Shown piece after piece: positions 51,703 to 61,119 of a stretch of DNA of 64,000 nucleotides. Origin of the DNA: Ohtaekwangia kribbensis. Its GTDB lineage: Bacteria; Bacteroidota; Bacteroidia; Cytophagales; Cyclobacteriaceae. The stretch's first letter is position 1. Every line of letters starts with the position of its first letter. Location of the stretch: positions 124,001 through 188,000 of the forward strand of contig NZ_JBHTKA010000015.1 of NCBI RefSeq assembly GCF_042676245.1. The letters run 5' to 3'. The translations under genes were made by a program, and so were the position numbers. The notes beneath the pieces were generated by a model, which was not told the origin of the DNA, did no database searches, and saw nothing but the letters and a program-made list of their open reading frames with translations.

Positions 51703-53145
51703 ATGAAGAATCTGATTTCGTTTCTTTTTGTCAGTTTAATTGCGAGTTCGCTTGTAGCAGGCCAACAACACAGGATTGACTCGCTTTTAAAAGTTCTGCC
51801 GAAGGTAGAAAACGAGCAACGTGTTGACCTGCTGAATGAACTTGCCTTCCAGTATTCGCTTATATCGGCTAGCGATGCCGAACGATTTGTCAGTGAAGCT
51901 TCTTCCGCTGCACAAGCTTCTTCTTATAAAAAAGGTTTAGCGGAATCATTAAAGATCCAGGGTATACTTCACTATGTGCGGAATGAATACTCCGTAGCCG
52001 TTGAATATTGTTATCAGGCACTCAAGCTATACGAAGAACTTAACGACATGTCGGGCAAAGCCAAGGTGCTGAATAATCTCTCCATGATTTTCACCCGGCA
52101 AAACCAGTTTGATAAAGCACGGGATTTTTCATTGGAGTCTCTTAAGCTAAAACGTTCTATAGGCGATAGCCTGGGCGTTGTAAACTCGCTGTTATCCCTT
52201 GCTGAGTATTATCGCAATACCCGCGATTTTACCAAGGCGCTTGACTATTGCAACGAAGCGCTCGATCGTTTAAAAATATTAAAGAACACCTGGGCCACCG
52301 GCAATGCATATTCATCCATAGCCGATATATATGCCGACCAGGAGGAGTATAGCAAAGCATCGTTATACTATAAAGATGCAATCCGCTATGCGCGACTCTC
52401 CAACGATCACATGCAGGTTGTTGCGGCCAACAACAAACTTGGTCAACTATTCTTGAACTCAGAACAATTTGATTCTGCCTATTATTACCTGCACACTGCT
52501 ATAGCACTGGCGCGCCAGAAAAGCAGCAGGAGCCAGGAGATGGAAGGACTCAAATTCCTGAGTGTTTACTTTGAACGTATGGGACAGCTTGATTCTGCGC
52601 TATACTTTACCAGACAAGTGTCTGCACTGGAACGTGTTATATTCGAGAATGAAAGACGTGAGCAGATTGCTACCATTCAAATGCTGTACGACTATCAGCA
52701 GAAAGAACAGGAGCTGGGCTTCCAGCGAAAGATCGTCAAGCGACAATATATAGCAATAGGAGGTGTATCGCTGATCCTGGTGCTATCGGTTCTTCTTGGA
52801 TTCAAATTCTATGGACTCAATAAGACGAATCATCTTGCTAAAGAGGCGCTCATGAAGCTGAACATCGAGATCAACAAGATGAATGAGAACCTGGAGATGA
52901 AAGTTAAAGAACGTACTGAAGAGATTGCACTGCAAAACCAGAAGCTTGTTGAATATGCATTCTTTACCGCGCATGAAGTACGCGGACCGTTAGCCCGCAT
53001 CCTCGGCCTGGTAGAACTTGCCCGCATCAAAGAACTGAGTGACGATCGCGAAGAGATACTCGAACGCCTGCAGGAAGCAGCACAGGAGTTGGATGAGATC
53101 ATCCGGATCATCAACCGGAAATTAGAGAGCAGCCGCTCGAAGTAG
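51703..53145 (+). CDS. TPR protein with HisKA dimerisation domain but no ATPase domain
   Basis: A 480-aa membrane protein. Signal peptide MKNLISFLFVSLIASSLVAG, then about seven TPRs (residues 35-320; for example AKVLNNLSMIFTRQNQFDKA, YSKASLYYKDAIRYARLSND). A transmembrane helix near 351-370 (YIAIGGVSLILVLSVLLGF) and a coiled coil follow. The HisKA box AFFTAHEVRGPLARILGLVE has His424, but the protein stops 56 residues later at KLESSRSK. No HATPase motif follows in any frame before the next gene. It may be phosphorylated by another kinase or act as a dominant partner. ATG 51703 gives the signal peptide; an upstream start at 51685 adds six residues. Confidence 0.85.
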   Translation: MKNLISFLFVSLIASSLVAGQQHRIDSLLKVLPKVENEQRVDLLNELAFQYSLISASDAERFVSEASSAAQASSYKKGLAESLKIQGILHYVRNEYSVAVEYCYQALKLYEELNDMSGKAKVLNNLSMIFTRQNQFDKARDFSLESLKLKRSIGDSLGVVNSLLSLAEYYRNTRDFTKALDYCNEALDRLKILKNTWATGNAYSSIADIYADQEEYSKASLYYKDAIRYARLSNDHMQVVAANNKLGQLFLNSEQFDSAYYYLHTAIALARQKSSRSQEMEGLKFLSVYFERMGQLDSALYFTRQVSALERVIFENERREQIATIQMLYDYQQKEQELGFQRKIVKRQYIAIGGVSLILVLSVLLGFKFYGLNKTNHLAKEALMKLNIEINKMNENLEMKVKERTEEIALQNQKLVEYAFFTAHEVRGPLARILGLVELARIKELSDDREEILERLQEAAQELDEIIRIINRKLESSRSK

Positions 53146-53165
53146 CATTCCGCTACGCTACAAAA

Positions 53166-53183
53166 ATGTTCGCTAACGAACAT
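53166..53183. terminator. Small palindromic hairpin after TPR-HisKA gene
   Basis: ATGTTCG (53166-53172) and CGAACAT (53177-53183) form a perfect 7-bp stem over CTAA, 20 bases after the stop. There is no T-run, so termination is uncertain. Confidence 0.35.
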
Positions 53184-53208
53184 ACTTTGTACGAATATAG
53201 CCCGTTCA

Positions 53209-53394
53209 TCATTTATATATGTGCACTCCGTTGATGGAAACCTTGTTTTCATACTTTGGCATTTCGATCGTATAAGTATAGTACTCGTAAGCCGTGTTGG
53301 CAGTTTGTTGTAACAATATTGAAGGTGCGCGATAGGAAGTGAAGCTGCTGCTGCCAAAATAATAATAAGGCTTGTAACCATTTCGATTTAGCAC
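53209..53394 (-). pseudogene. Possible small protein or gene remnant
   Basis: A short minus-strand frame of 61 aa from a GTG at 53394, with an in-frame TAA 12 bases upstream. The peptide (LNRNGYKPYYYFGSSSFTSY at its start, NGVHIYK at its end) has sensible composition and reads like the tail of a larger exported protein. I do not recognise a family. It may be a remnant of a deleted gene or chance; the surrounding 274-base spacer has no other gene. Confidence 0.25.
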
Positions 53395-53419
53395 AGTATC
53401 GTTTTAAATACTTCCTCCC

Positions 53420-55822
53420 ATGATCAAGAATTACATGACTTCCGTGTGGCGCTATATTTCCCGGAATAAGGCGTTCACCACCATTAATATACTGGGGCTG
53501 GCCATCGGTATGATGGCATGTATGCTCATTACTCAGTATGTTATGCACGAGTTCAGTTATGATAACTTCCTCGCCAACAATAACAGGATCTTTCGCGTGC
53601 AGCTTGATCGGTACGATCGGGGTGAGCTCTCAACACAATGGGCTTCGGGTTGTGCCGGTATAGGGCCTGACTTGAAAGCCGATTTTCCGGAAGTGGAGTA
53701 CTATACCCGTCTTACCCAGCGCAATGTCGTGTTCTCGTATGGTGATGTATTCTTCAAGGAAGAAAATTCATACTTCGCATCGGAAGATTTCTTCAAGGTA
53801 TTTTCCATCAGGCTTATTGAAGGTATAGATTCGGCTGTGCTGAAGGAGCCTTTCAAAGTAGTGGTGTCTCAAACCATGGCGAAGAAATATTTTGGCAACG
53901 AGAATCCCATTGGTAAATTTCTAAAGAACAATGGCAAAACTGATTACGAAGTAACCGGTGTATTCGAAGATCTGCCCGCTAACTCGCACATGAAGATTGA
54001 TGTGCTGATGTCATTTGCTTCACTCCATAAATTATGGAACGACCCGATCACATCCTGGCAATGGGATGGTTTTCTAACCTATATATTGCTGGATGAGCAC
54101 ACCAATGCGAAAGACTTTGAAGCAAAATTACCAGCTTATGTGCAGAAGCGTGCAGGCGAAGAACTGAAGCGTTATAATGCCGGTATGGAGTTTCATTTAC
54201 AGCCGGTAACGGATATACATCTCGATTCTGATTATATAGGCGAGTTCAAGCGAAACGGAAACCGACAGGCTTCTTACTTCCTCGCTATCGTGGCCGTGCT
54301 GATTTTATTTATAGCGTGGATCAATTATATAAATCTGTCTACCGCGAAATCCATTGAGCGTGCTCGCGAGGTAGGCGTGCGTAAAGTAATGGGAGGCTTC
54401 CGCTCACAGTTGGTGCAGCAGTTCCTGCTGGAAGCTGTTTTACTAAACGCAGTGGCCGTTATCATTGCTATAGCGCTGGTTGTACTATTAACACCGGCAT
54501 TCAGCGAAATGACAGGACGTGAGCTGGGCTATATATTGTTCAAGCAAAGAATGTTCTGGCTATGGATAGGACTTCTTATTGCAGGCGGAGCATTGTTGTC
54601 TGGACTATATCCGGCATTTGTACTATCTGCTTACAGACCAGTGGAAGTACTGAAAGGCCGCTTCAAGAATACGAACAAAGGTATATTTTTCAGAAAGGGC
54701 ATGGTGGTAACGCAGTTCATAGCTTCCATTACCTTGATCGTGGGTACATTTACAGTATACCGCCAGATCAGTCACATGCGCGACCAGGCACTCGGTGTAG
54801 ACATTCAGCAAACGCTGGTGATACACTCCCCGAATGTTGTCGACTCCACATACGAACAGAAATTCCAGGTGTTCAAGAATAAGATCGTGCAATACTCGGA
54901 AGTAAGCGGAATGACTGCATCTACTGAAGTACCCGGCCGACAACCCGGATGGAATGCAGGTGGTATACGGAGATTAAGTCAGCGGGAAGATGAAGCAAAG
55001 CAATACCGCATCATTCTGTTCGATCACGACTATACCAAGTTCTATGGTGTAGATGTAGCAGCCGGACGTACGTTCTCAGCCGATGTAGCCGATGAAGAGC
55101 ATTCTGTACTTCTGAATGAATCCGCTTCGCGTAGTTTAGGATTTCAAAAACCGGAAGACGCATTGAACGATCAGATATTCTTCTGGGGCGATACGTTCAA
55201 GATCGTAGGTGTAGTAAAAGACTATCACCAGGAATCATTGAAGAAAGCATACGATCCGATGGTGCTGCGCTATGGCAAAGCTCCCGGTGGATTTTATTCA
55301 ATCAAGTTCAATACTACAAATGTAAAATCATCGCTGGCTAATTTTGAAGACGATTGGAAGCAGCTTTTCCCGGGCAATCCATTTATATACTTCTTCCTCA
55401 ATGATCACTATAACCAGCAATATGAAGCTGACCAGCAGTTTGGTAAAGTGTTCGGTATATTTTCAGCGCTGGCCATATTTATAGCGTGTCTCGGTTTATT
55501 CGGACTATCATCGCTCACGGCTATACAACGCACCAAAGAGATTGGCGTACGCAAGGTATTGGGCGCATCGGTGCCCAGCATACTAACGCTGATCAGCAAA
55601 GACTATATTTTACTGCTGGGCATTGCCATTGTCATAGCCACACCGTTGGCGTGGTGGGTAATGGATACGTGGCTGCAGGACTTTGCGTATCGCATTCAAT
55701 TGGACTGGCTCATCTTTGCACTGCCGAGCCTGGTGGTAATTGCTATAGCGCTCTTTACGGTAAGCATTCATACCCTGCGGGCTGCACGGGTAAATCCTGC
55801 CAAGTCGCTGCGATATGAGTAG
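53420..55822 (+). CDS. MacB/FtsX-type ABC transporter permease
   Basis: An 800-aa permease with two FtsX cores. TM1 is near residues 21-42 (TINILGLAIGMMACMLITQY), followed by a large periplasmic MacB_PCD domain (SYDNFLANNNRIFRVQLDRY onward). Three helices surround residues 288-405 with SIERAREVGVRKVMGG. A second periplasmic domain spans about 440-670. The last three helices contain AIFIACLGLFGLSSLTAIQR and TKEIGVRKVLGASVPSIL. The family exports peptides or lipoproteins or transmits force. The ATPase partner is not in the window, which is common in Bacteroidota. Confidence 0.92.
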   Translation: MIKNYMTSVWRYISRNKAFTTINILGLAIGMMACMLITQYVMHEFSYDNFLANNNRIFRVQLDRYDRGELSTQWASGCAGIGPDLKADFPEVEYYTRLTQRNVVFSYGDVFFKEENSYFASEDFFKVFSIRLIEGIDSAVLKEPFKVVVSQTMAKKYFGNENPIGKFLKNNGKTDYEVTGVFEDLPANSHMKIDVLMSFASLHKLWNDPITSWQWDGFLTYILLDEHTNAKDFEAKLPAYVQKRAGEELKRYNAGMEFHLQPVTDIHLDSDYIGEFKRNGNRQASYFLAIVAVLILFIAWINYINLSTAKSIERAREVGVRKVMGGFRSQLVQQFLLEAVLLNAVAVIIAIALVVLLTPAFSEMTGRELGYILFKQRMFWLWIGLLIAGGALLSGLYPAFVLSAYRPVEVLKGRFKNTNKGIFFRKGMVVTQFIASITLIVGTFTVYRQISHMRDQALGVDIQQTLVIHSPNVVDSTYEQKFQVFKNKIVQYSEVSGMTASTEVPGRQPGWNAGGIRRLSQREDEAKQYRIILFDHDYTKFYGVDVAAGRTFSADVADEEHSVLLNESASRSLGFQKPEDALNDQIFFWGDTFKIVGVVKDYHQESLKKAYDPMVLRYGKAPGGFYSIKFNTTNVKSSLANFEDDWKQLFPGNPFIYFFLNDHYNQQYEADQQFGKVFGIFSALAIFIACLGLFGLSSLTAIQRTKEIGVRKVLGASVPSILTLISKDYILLLGIAIVIATPLAWWVMDTWLQDFAYRIQLDWLIFALPSLVVIAIALFTVSIHTLRAARVNPAKSLRYE

Positions 55823-55929
55823 ATTTACAACGGTAGGGGTATCGTCTATCGGTGTATTCGGGGCTTAATATGGCTATCAAGACAGCTTACGGCAATTTTG
55901 TTGGCGTACTGGTGTGCCGTATAGAAATT

Positions 55930-55950
55930 CAGGGTAACAAATTAACCCTG
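55930..55950 (+). promoter_or_regulatory. Hairpin just before the NTF2-like start
   Basis: CAGGGT (55930-55935) and ACCCTG (55945-55950) pair over a nine-base loop, ending four bases before the ATG at 55955. It could limit ribosome access. Confidence 0.3.
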
Positions 55951-55954
55951 TCGT

Positions 55955-56323
55955 ATGACCATTTCGCAAAACATCGATTTTCGTGAACTTTTGCAATATG
56001 TCTACAATTCATTTAATGCCCGCGACATAGATGCAGCGTTAGAGGTTATCCATCCGCACGCAGACTGGGCCAATGCACTCGAGGGCGGCCTCGTGCAGGG
56101 GCATACTGGTATTCGGGATTACTGGTCACGCCAGTGGAGCTATATGGATCCACATGTAAAGCCGGTATATTTTGAAGAAGATGACGAAGGGCGCTTTGTT
56201 GTGGAAGCCAACCAGATTATCCGCGATCTGAAAGGAAATATAGTTTCGATCAAGAATGTTCAGCATATTTTTCAGATCGAAGAAGGGTTGATCCGGAATA
56301 TGCGCATCAAGCCTTTGCTATAA
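55955..56323 (+). CDS. NTF2/SnoaL-like protein
   Basis: A 122-aa single-domain protein of the NTF2 fold. ELLQYVYNSFNARDIDAALE is the usual first helix pair, and HPHADWANALEGGLVQGHTG and IRDYWSRQWSYMDPHVKPVY match SnoaL-like proteins. It ends IFQIEEGLIRNMRI. Function is unknown; family members are small binding proteins or enzymes on cyclic ketones. It converges on the CHAT gene with a hairpin in the gap. Confidence 0.86.
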   Translation: MTISQNIDFRELLQYVYNSFNARDIDAALEVIHPHADWANALEGGLVQGHTGIRDYWSRQWSYMDPHVKPVYFEEDDEGRFVVEANQIIRDLKGNIVSIKNVQHIFQIEEGLIRNMRIKPLL

Positions 56324-56334
56324 TTCTTTTCGTA

Positions 56335-56362
56335 AACATCTATACCCATCGCTATAGATGTT
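56335..56362. terminator. Hairpin between convergent NTF2-like and CHAT genes
   Basis: AACATCTATA (56335-56344) and TATAGATGTT (56353-56362) form a perfect 10-bp stem over eight bases. T-runs are weak. Confidence 0.55.
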
Positions 56363-56375
56363 CGTATGATTGTCT

Positions 56376-59063
56376 TTAAAATCCGATGAGGATAAACGGA
56401 GCCCAGTAATAGGGAGCTGCATACTTTTCATTCTTCACCAGCTCCAGCTTTGCTTTGCGCAGACTGGTACAGAATGTAGTATTCTGTTCTTCGAGCAGCT
56501 TACGGTAAAAATTCTTCATCAGCTCGGATGTTGACTCATCGGCTACACTCCAGAAGGAGACGATGATGTTTTGCGCACCGGCATATACCAGCGCACGCGA
56601 TAACCCAATGACACCTTCACCTTTTGATATCTTGCCTAATCCCGTCTGGCATGCAGAAAGTGTAACCAGGTTTGCGTTCAGATCCAGGTTATAGATTTCG
56701 CCTGCAAACAGGTTTCCGTCTTCAGAGCCTATATCAGATTGTAAGAATATTCTTGATAGTGCAGGATTACTCTCATCTACCACGCCATGTGTGGCCAGAT
56801 GTATATAGGTATAGTCCTTTACCTTCCCGGATTTCACCAGCTTCTCGTCAGCCTGATCTTTAATATATAGTCCGTTGGTATAATTTTGAGATGCGAAAAG
56901 TCTGGCGATCTCATTTACTTCCGATTCCGTACCCGGTAATTCCGGAAGTCCATCTTTCTCCGGGAATGTTACCGGGGCACATAGCAGTATGGATGGCGTA
57001 TCGGCAGTCCGTTGTGCGCCTCCTTTCTGAAGTATAAGCCCTGCCGAAAATTCATAGCGTACGGTATAGCGATTGATGAGGTAAGGCAATGCATTATAGC
57101 TATCCGTTTCATTGACAGCGTTTGTAAACAAGGCCTCAAAAGGTATAATGCTTAGTCGCCCGGTTGGTAACACCAGCAGATTCTGCACTCCAGACGGCAG
57201 GTGTTGGGGAAGGAGCAATGCCGATAGTTTCGCTGCCGATTTAATAAATACCTTTTGGTCATTGAAGAATATACCATTGCGCATGCCGGTTATATACTTG
57301 CCGAACTCTGCCGGTAAAGTGTGGTCGATGATGCTATATTTCTTTTGGGTGATCTGGAATATATATAGCCGGTTGTTCTTTTCGTCTATGAAATAACTCA
57401 ACAATGCTGTGTGTGCATCCAGTTTACTTTGCAATTGCTGAATGGATGGAGAACTGGTGTTGAACTTCAGGTTGAAGTATTCCGGAAATTGATTCTCCAA
57501 CCGCTTGGTGAATGCTTCATAGCTGCGATTCAGACTGAACGATGTTTCCCGCAGATACTTCTCTTCATCAGCCGCAGGTTTTTGTGCGAGCTTTTGTGCG
57601 CACAGGGCGATAGCGGTCTTCAGGTTTTTCTCTTCGTCCAGCAAATCTGTGGGTATACCGGCAAACGATTTGGCATTGGCATCGGATATAGCTTCAAGCA
57701 ACACAGCTGATTTACTTTTCTCTGCGAAGTAAAAAGCAAGTTCAAAATAAGTTTTCTTTTTCAGGGCAACATTGCCGGCTTCATGCGCAATGCGTACGCC
57801 ATCGGTATATACTTCATTGGCTATAACCCCCAGCAGAATCTTGTCGCTCTCATTGGTGATTAGCTGGCGCAGCTTATCGATCAATGTATCGCATACCTGC
57901 AGTGTTTGTAACGCGAGCGAAAGGTTGGTGAACTTCAGTGTCCGCCCATAGTACTGAGATTCCAGTGCCTGCGCTTTACCCAGTAATGAGTATAGCAGCA
58001 CGTTACCATCGTAGAAGTTTTTCAGCCGCGGTTGTGTGGTGATATCAGTCGCTTCGTAATCATTTATATTCGCCTGTAATGCCTGCTGATAGTAGTTCAG
58101 CGCCTTCTCAAATTCATTCCGCGGTATATGTATACTTGCTACAGCATTTAATACCCGTGCGATCTCCGGATGTTTCTTTCCGTAGCTCTCCTGGTACATA
58201 CTCAGCGCACGCATGTAGAATGCCTCTGCTGCTTTGGCATCACCAATCTTCAGATAGGTTTCTCCCAGGTTAAAAAGTACAAACGCTTTGGATGGATGGG
58301 CTGTGGTATATACCTGTTCCCATATCTTAAGCGCAGATTCAAAGTTGTTCACCGCGTCACCATATAGCTCGAGCTTGCGGTATACAAACCCTATATTAGT
58401 ATTGGCGATGGCAATTTTAGGATGTTGCTTGCCATGGACTTTTTGATAGATGGCCAGTGCCTTTTCATAATACTCCAGTGCTTTGTCAGGATCGGTGGCG
58501 GTAAACGTAAGACCGAGGTCGTTGTAAGATGCTGCGATCAGTTCGTGATTTTCCTTCAACTGCTTTTGTCGCAGCGACAGCGCCATGTTCAGTTGCTCTT
58601 CAGCCTGGGTATATTTACCGGTGGCACAATACAGGTTTCCGAGATAGGCGAGGGCTTGCGCGGCTTCGAGTGTTTCTGCTTTGTTACTTTCATCAAACAA
58701 GTGTGTTGCTTTCTGCAAGGCATCTTCGGCAACATCATTTCGTCCCTGGTTCATGTAAAGTAAACCATAGGTTGTTTGTGTTATAGCCTGTTGAAATCCC
58801 GGTGTAGACGGAGTGTATATACCCGTAAGTATTTTTTCAGCCTGGTCCAGTTTACCGAGACGAATCAGCGCTTCTGCCTTTTTATTTTGCAGCAAGGCCA
58901 CGGTATGGCTGTCGGAAGTTTTCTGCAGAGCAAGATCAATCTGCTGCAGGGCTTTGTCGTACTCTGCGTTGAGTAAATACTGATCTACCAGCGTAATGCT
59001 CTGTGCCTGCGTATAGCACGACAACAGGAGCGGAAAGGAAAGAAGTAACAGGAACCTGCGCAT
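56376..59063 (-). CDS. Exported TPR-CHAT protease-like protein
   Basis: An 895-aa protein. An N-terminal signal (RRFLLLLSFPLLLSC) exports it, possibly as a lipoprotein through LLSC although Leu at -2 is unusual. About nine TPRs occupy residues 25-350, several of the kinesin-light-chain type (NLYCATGKYTQAEEQLNMAL, LALQKT). A helical linker follows, then a CHAT domain (about 590-895). The caspase-like dyad is intact: His759 in LATHGVV and Cys805 in SACQTGLGKIS, followed by GEGVIGLSRALVYAGAQNII and VSFWSVADEST. CHAT proteases are often activated through repeat domains. It starts three bases after the barrel gene stop, one operon. Confidence 0.9.
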   Translation of the reverse strand: MRRFLLLLSFPLLLSCYTQAQSITLVDQYLLNAEYDKALQQIDLALQKTSDSHTVALLQNKKAEALIRLGKLDQAEKILTGIYTPSTPGFQQAITQTTYGLLYMNQGRNDVAEDALQKATHLFDESNKAETLEAAQALAYLGNLYCATGKYTQAEEQLNMALSLRQKQLKENHELIAASYNDLGLTFTATDPDKALEYYEKALAIYQKVHGKQHPKIAIANTNIGFVYRKLELYGDAVNNFESALKIWEQVYTTAHPSKAFVLFNLGETYLKIGDAKAAEAFYMRALSMYQESYGKKHPEIARVLNAVASIHIPRNEFEKALNYYQQALQANINDYEATDITTQPRLKNFYDGNVLLYSLLGKAQALESQYYGRTLKFTNLSLALQTLQVCDTLIDKLRQLITNESDKILLGVIANEVYTDGVRIAHEAGNVALKKKTYFELAFYFAEKSKSAVLLEAISDANAKSFAGIPTDLLDEEKNLKTAIALCAQKLAQKPAADEEKYLRETSFSLNRSYEAFTKRLENQFPEYFNLKFNTSSPSIQQLQSKLDAHTALLSYFIDEKNNRLYIFQITQKKYSIIDHTLPAEFGKYITGMRNGIFFNDQKVFIKSAAKLSALLLPQHLPSGVQNLLVLPTGRLSIIPFEALFTNAVNETDSYNALPYLINRYTVRYEFSAGLILQKGGAQRTADTPSILLCAPVTFPEKDGLPELPGTESEVNEIARLFASQNYTNGLYIKDQADEKLVKSGKVKDYTYIHLATHGVVDESNPALSRIFLQSDIGSEDGNLFAGEIYNLDLNANLVTLSACQTGLGKISKGEGVIGLSRALVYAGAQNIIVSFWSVADESTSELMKNFYRKLLEEQNTTFCTSLRKAKLELVKNEKYAAPYYWAPFILIGF

Positions 59064-59066
59064 ATA

Positions 59067-59999
59067 TCAGAAACGGTGGTAGTAACTTATAGAAGAGACC
59101 AGTTCGCGTGTGAGTCCATCCGGATTTACATCGCGATTGGTAATTTTATGACCTACCAGGAGTTTTACACCCGATTGTACATTGAAGTTATAACCGGTGG
59201 TAAAGATGCCGGACAATGCAAGGCCATGGGCTTTATCTTGTTTGAACCGATTTCCATTTGCATCGGCAATTTCATCTTTGTTGATGCGATATATAGGCAA
59301 GAGCCCAAATGAAAAATTGATCCTTGAAAACCGAAAGTTACGCTCGACACGGAACATGATATCGGTGCCACGCTTCAGCTCTTTTGCCCGCGCATAGTCA
59401 TGTATATAACCCATGTCTTCAGAACTACCTTCCCACGCTGACCACAGGAACTGGTTGTTGTTCTTGTTGAACGGGTGTTGTATACCGGTAGCGAACAACC
59501 ACTTTTTACTGATAAGGGATATACCGGTAATAAAATCGTACGTACCCAGACTGGTCTGGTAGTACATCGGTAATGGATATCCATCCACATCTTTATCGGA
59601 TCGGTTGGTTGGTATTTTGCCCCCGACTGATAAATTGATGTCGTAGTTTTCGGTAGTATATATATTGCGCGTAATGCACAGCGATATATCGCCAAGCCCG
59701 GAAGTGTTGGCCAGTGAACCGGATACAGCCTGGTAGGGCAGCTTTACCTGGAAAGATGTTTTACGATTGAGACTGAAGTTCAGGTCGGCCGTTGCAACGT
59801 ACACAATAGGCGTAAGCGTAGTGGTGCCCCGGTAAAAACTGATCTCCATGGAGCGTAAGCGAAGTTCAATTTTCTTGTTGAAGGGCTGATCGGGTTTCAT
59901 GGCCCCCATAGTACAGAAGCCGGCATCGCTGCATCCCTGGGAGATGGCGTTGGTGCAGGCGATCAATACCAACAAACAGGCAGGTAGAAGTCTGGGCAT
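59067..59999 (-). CDS. Hypothetical outer-membrane beta-barrel protein
   Basis: A 310-aa exported protein. Signal peptide MPRLLPACLLVLIACTNAIS, then GCSDAGFCTMGAMKPDQPF with two Cys that may pair. The rest alternates strands of barrel type (KIELRLRSMEISFYRGT, TSFQVKLPYQAVSGSL, NFRFSRINFSFGLLPIYR) and ends with VSSISYYHRF, an aromatic C-terminus like BamA substrates. No named family. It is immediately upstream of the TPR-CHAT gene, so the barrel and protease likely work together at the envelope; that is inference. Confidence 0.78.
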   Translation of the reverse strand: MPRLLPACLLVLIACTNAISQGCSDAGFCTMGAMKPDQPFNKKIELRLRSMEISFYRGTTTLTPIVYVATADLNFSLNRKTSFQVKLPYQAVSGSLANTSGLGDISLCITRNIYTTENYDINLSVGGKIPTNRSDKDVDGYPLPMYYQTSLGTYDFITGISLISKKWLFATGIQHPFNKNNNQFLWSAWEGSSEDMGYIHDYARAKELKRGTDIMFRVERNFRFSRINFSFGLLPIYRINKDEIADANGNRFKQDKAHGLALSGIFTTGYNFNVQSGVKLLVGHKITNRDVNPDGLTRELVSSISYYHRF

Positions 60000-60036
60000 C
60001 GCAGGTATATATTCTAAAGTAAAGGTACTTTAAAAA

Positions 60037-60066
60037 ACAAAATCCCCGAAGAGTGGTCTCCGGGGA
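60037..60066 (-). terminator. Terminator after M23 peptidase gene
   Basis: On the minus strand TCCCCG (60066-60061) pairs with CGGGGA (60048-60043), with an inner GAG/CTC pair, followed by TTTTGTTTTTT. Confidence 0.7.
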
Positions 60067-60114
60067 AGTGTAAAGTCTATTGTTACAGTGTCAGAATGAA
60101 TGTTTCTTGAATGA

Positions 60115-61095
60115 TTACATACCGAGTGACTGGTTCTCGATCGAAGCAAGCTCCAGTACTTTTTCGTATTCAGCCGCTGTGAGGTCGTTGTAAAAATAGT
60201 GCACCGGGTCTACCTGGCTGCCGTTGATCAGCACTTCATAGTGCAGGTGAGGAGCCGTTGACAGTCCGGTGTTACCCACATAACCGATAAGGTCACCACG
60301 TTTCACGTTCTGGCCGGAGCGAACAGCAAACTCATGCATGTGCGCATAGCGTGTACGATAACCGAAGCCGTGATCAACTTCTACCATCTTTCCATAGCCA
60401 CTGAATTTCACACTTACTTCAGCGATCGTTCCATCAGCAGTTGCATATATAGGGGTTCCGATAGAAGCAGCGAAGTCAATACCGGTGTGCATTTTCTTAA
60501 CCTTGTAGATCGGGTGCGTGCGCCATCCGAAACCGGAAGCGAGTGCATGAAGTTGTTTGTTGGATACCGGTTGAATAGCCGGGATGGCAGCATAGAGTTT
60601 CTCTTTCTTTTCAGCCAGCTTTACGACTTCATCCTGCGATTTAGATTCGATATATAGTTTTCTGCGAAGCAGGTCTACCTTTTCATTCAGGCCAACCACC
60701 ATGTCTTCATGATCGATGTTTTTATCGCGGATGTCTTCGTAACGATCGGTACCACCGGCACCGGCATTGCGTATAGCCTTATCGATAGGTTCAGCGCCCA
60801 GAACCACACGGTAAATGTTATCATCACGATGTTCTACATCACCGAGTATCTCATTCAGGTTCTTTACGTCCTGGGTAAGCTTGTCGTAGTAGAATTCAAG
60901 TTCTTTGATCTCATTTTTAAGGATGAGTTCCTTGGGGGATTCGAAGTAGTTGGTGTAGAGAATGAGGAGACCAACAGCCATCGCTACCGTTAACGAAAGA
61001 ATGCCGAGGGCATTCATTACAACATCACTTGTTTTAGTTTTTACCCGCTCGTATTTACAGGTTTCGGTGTCGTAGTAATACTTGATCCTGGCCAT
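60115..61095 (-). CDS. M23-family (LytM) peptidoglycan endopeptidase
   Basis: A 326-aa inner-membrane anchored protein. One helix near residues 28-48 (ALGILSLTVAMAVGLLILY) is followed by coiled coil (KNEIKELEFYYDKLTQDVKN) and a C-terminal LytM domain. Zinc ligands are His and Asp in HTGIDFAASIGTPIYA and His in HLHYEVLINGSQVDP, with the family GFGWRTHPIYK and HGFGYRTRYAHMHEF. It should cut cross-links in the periplasm or regulate amidases. The C-terminal LASIENQSLGM is short. It lies 24 bases after the MogA/MoaB stop on the same strand. Confidence 0.92.
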   Translation of the reverse strand: MARIKYYYDTETCKYERVKTKTSDVVMNALGILSLTVAMAVGLLILYTNYFESPKELILKNEIKELEFYYDKLTQDVKNLNEILGDVEHRDDNIYRVVLGAEPIDKAIRNAGAGGTDRYEDIRDKNIDHEDMVVGLNEKVDLLRRKLYIESKSQDEVVKLAEKKEKLYAAIPAIQPVSNKQLHALASGFGWRTHPIYKVKKMHTGIDFAASIGTPIYATADGTIAEVSVKFSGYGKMVEVDHGFGYRTRYAHMHEFAVRSGQNVKRGDLIGYVGNTGLSTAPHLHYEVLINGSQVDPVHYFYNDLTAAEYEKVLELASIENQSLGM

Positions 61096-61119
61096 AGTAA
61101 GTTAAAGTAAATCTGTAAA

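Noticed and set aside
52972..53419. Frameshift hiding the ATPase domain of the TPR-HisKA protein
   Set aside because: I looked for N-box and G-box motifs in all frames after the stop and found none, so the domain is truly absent.
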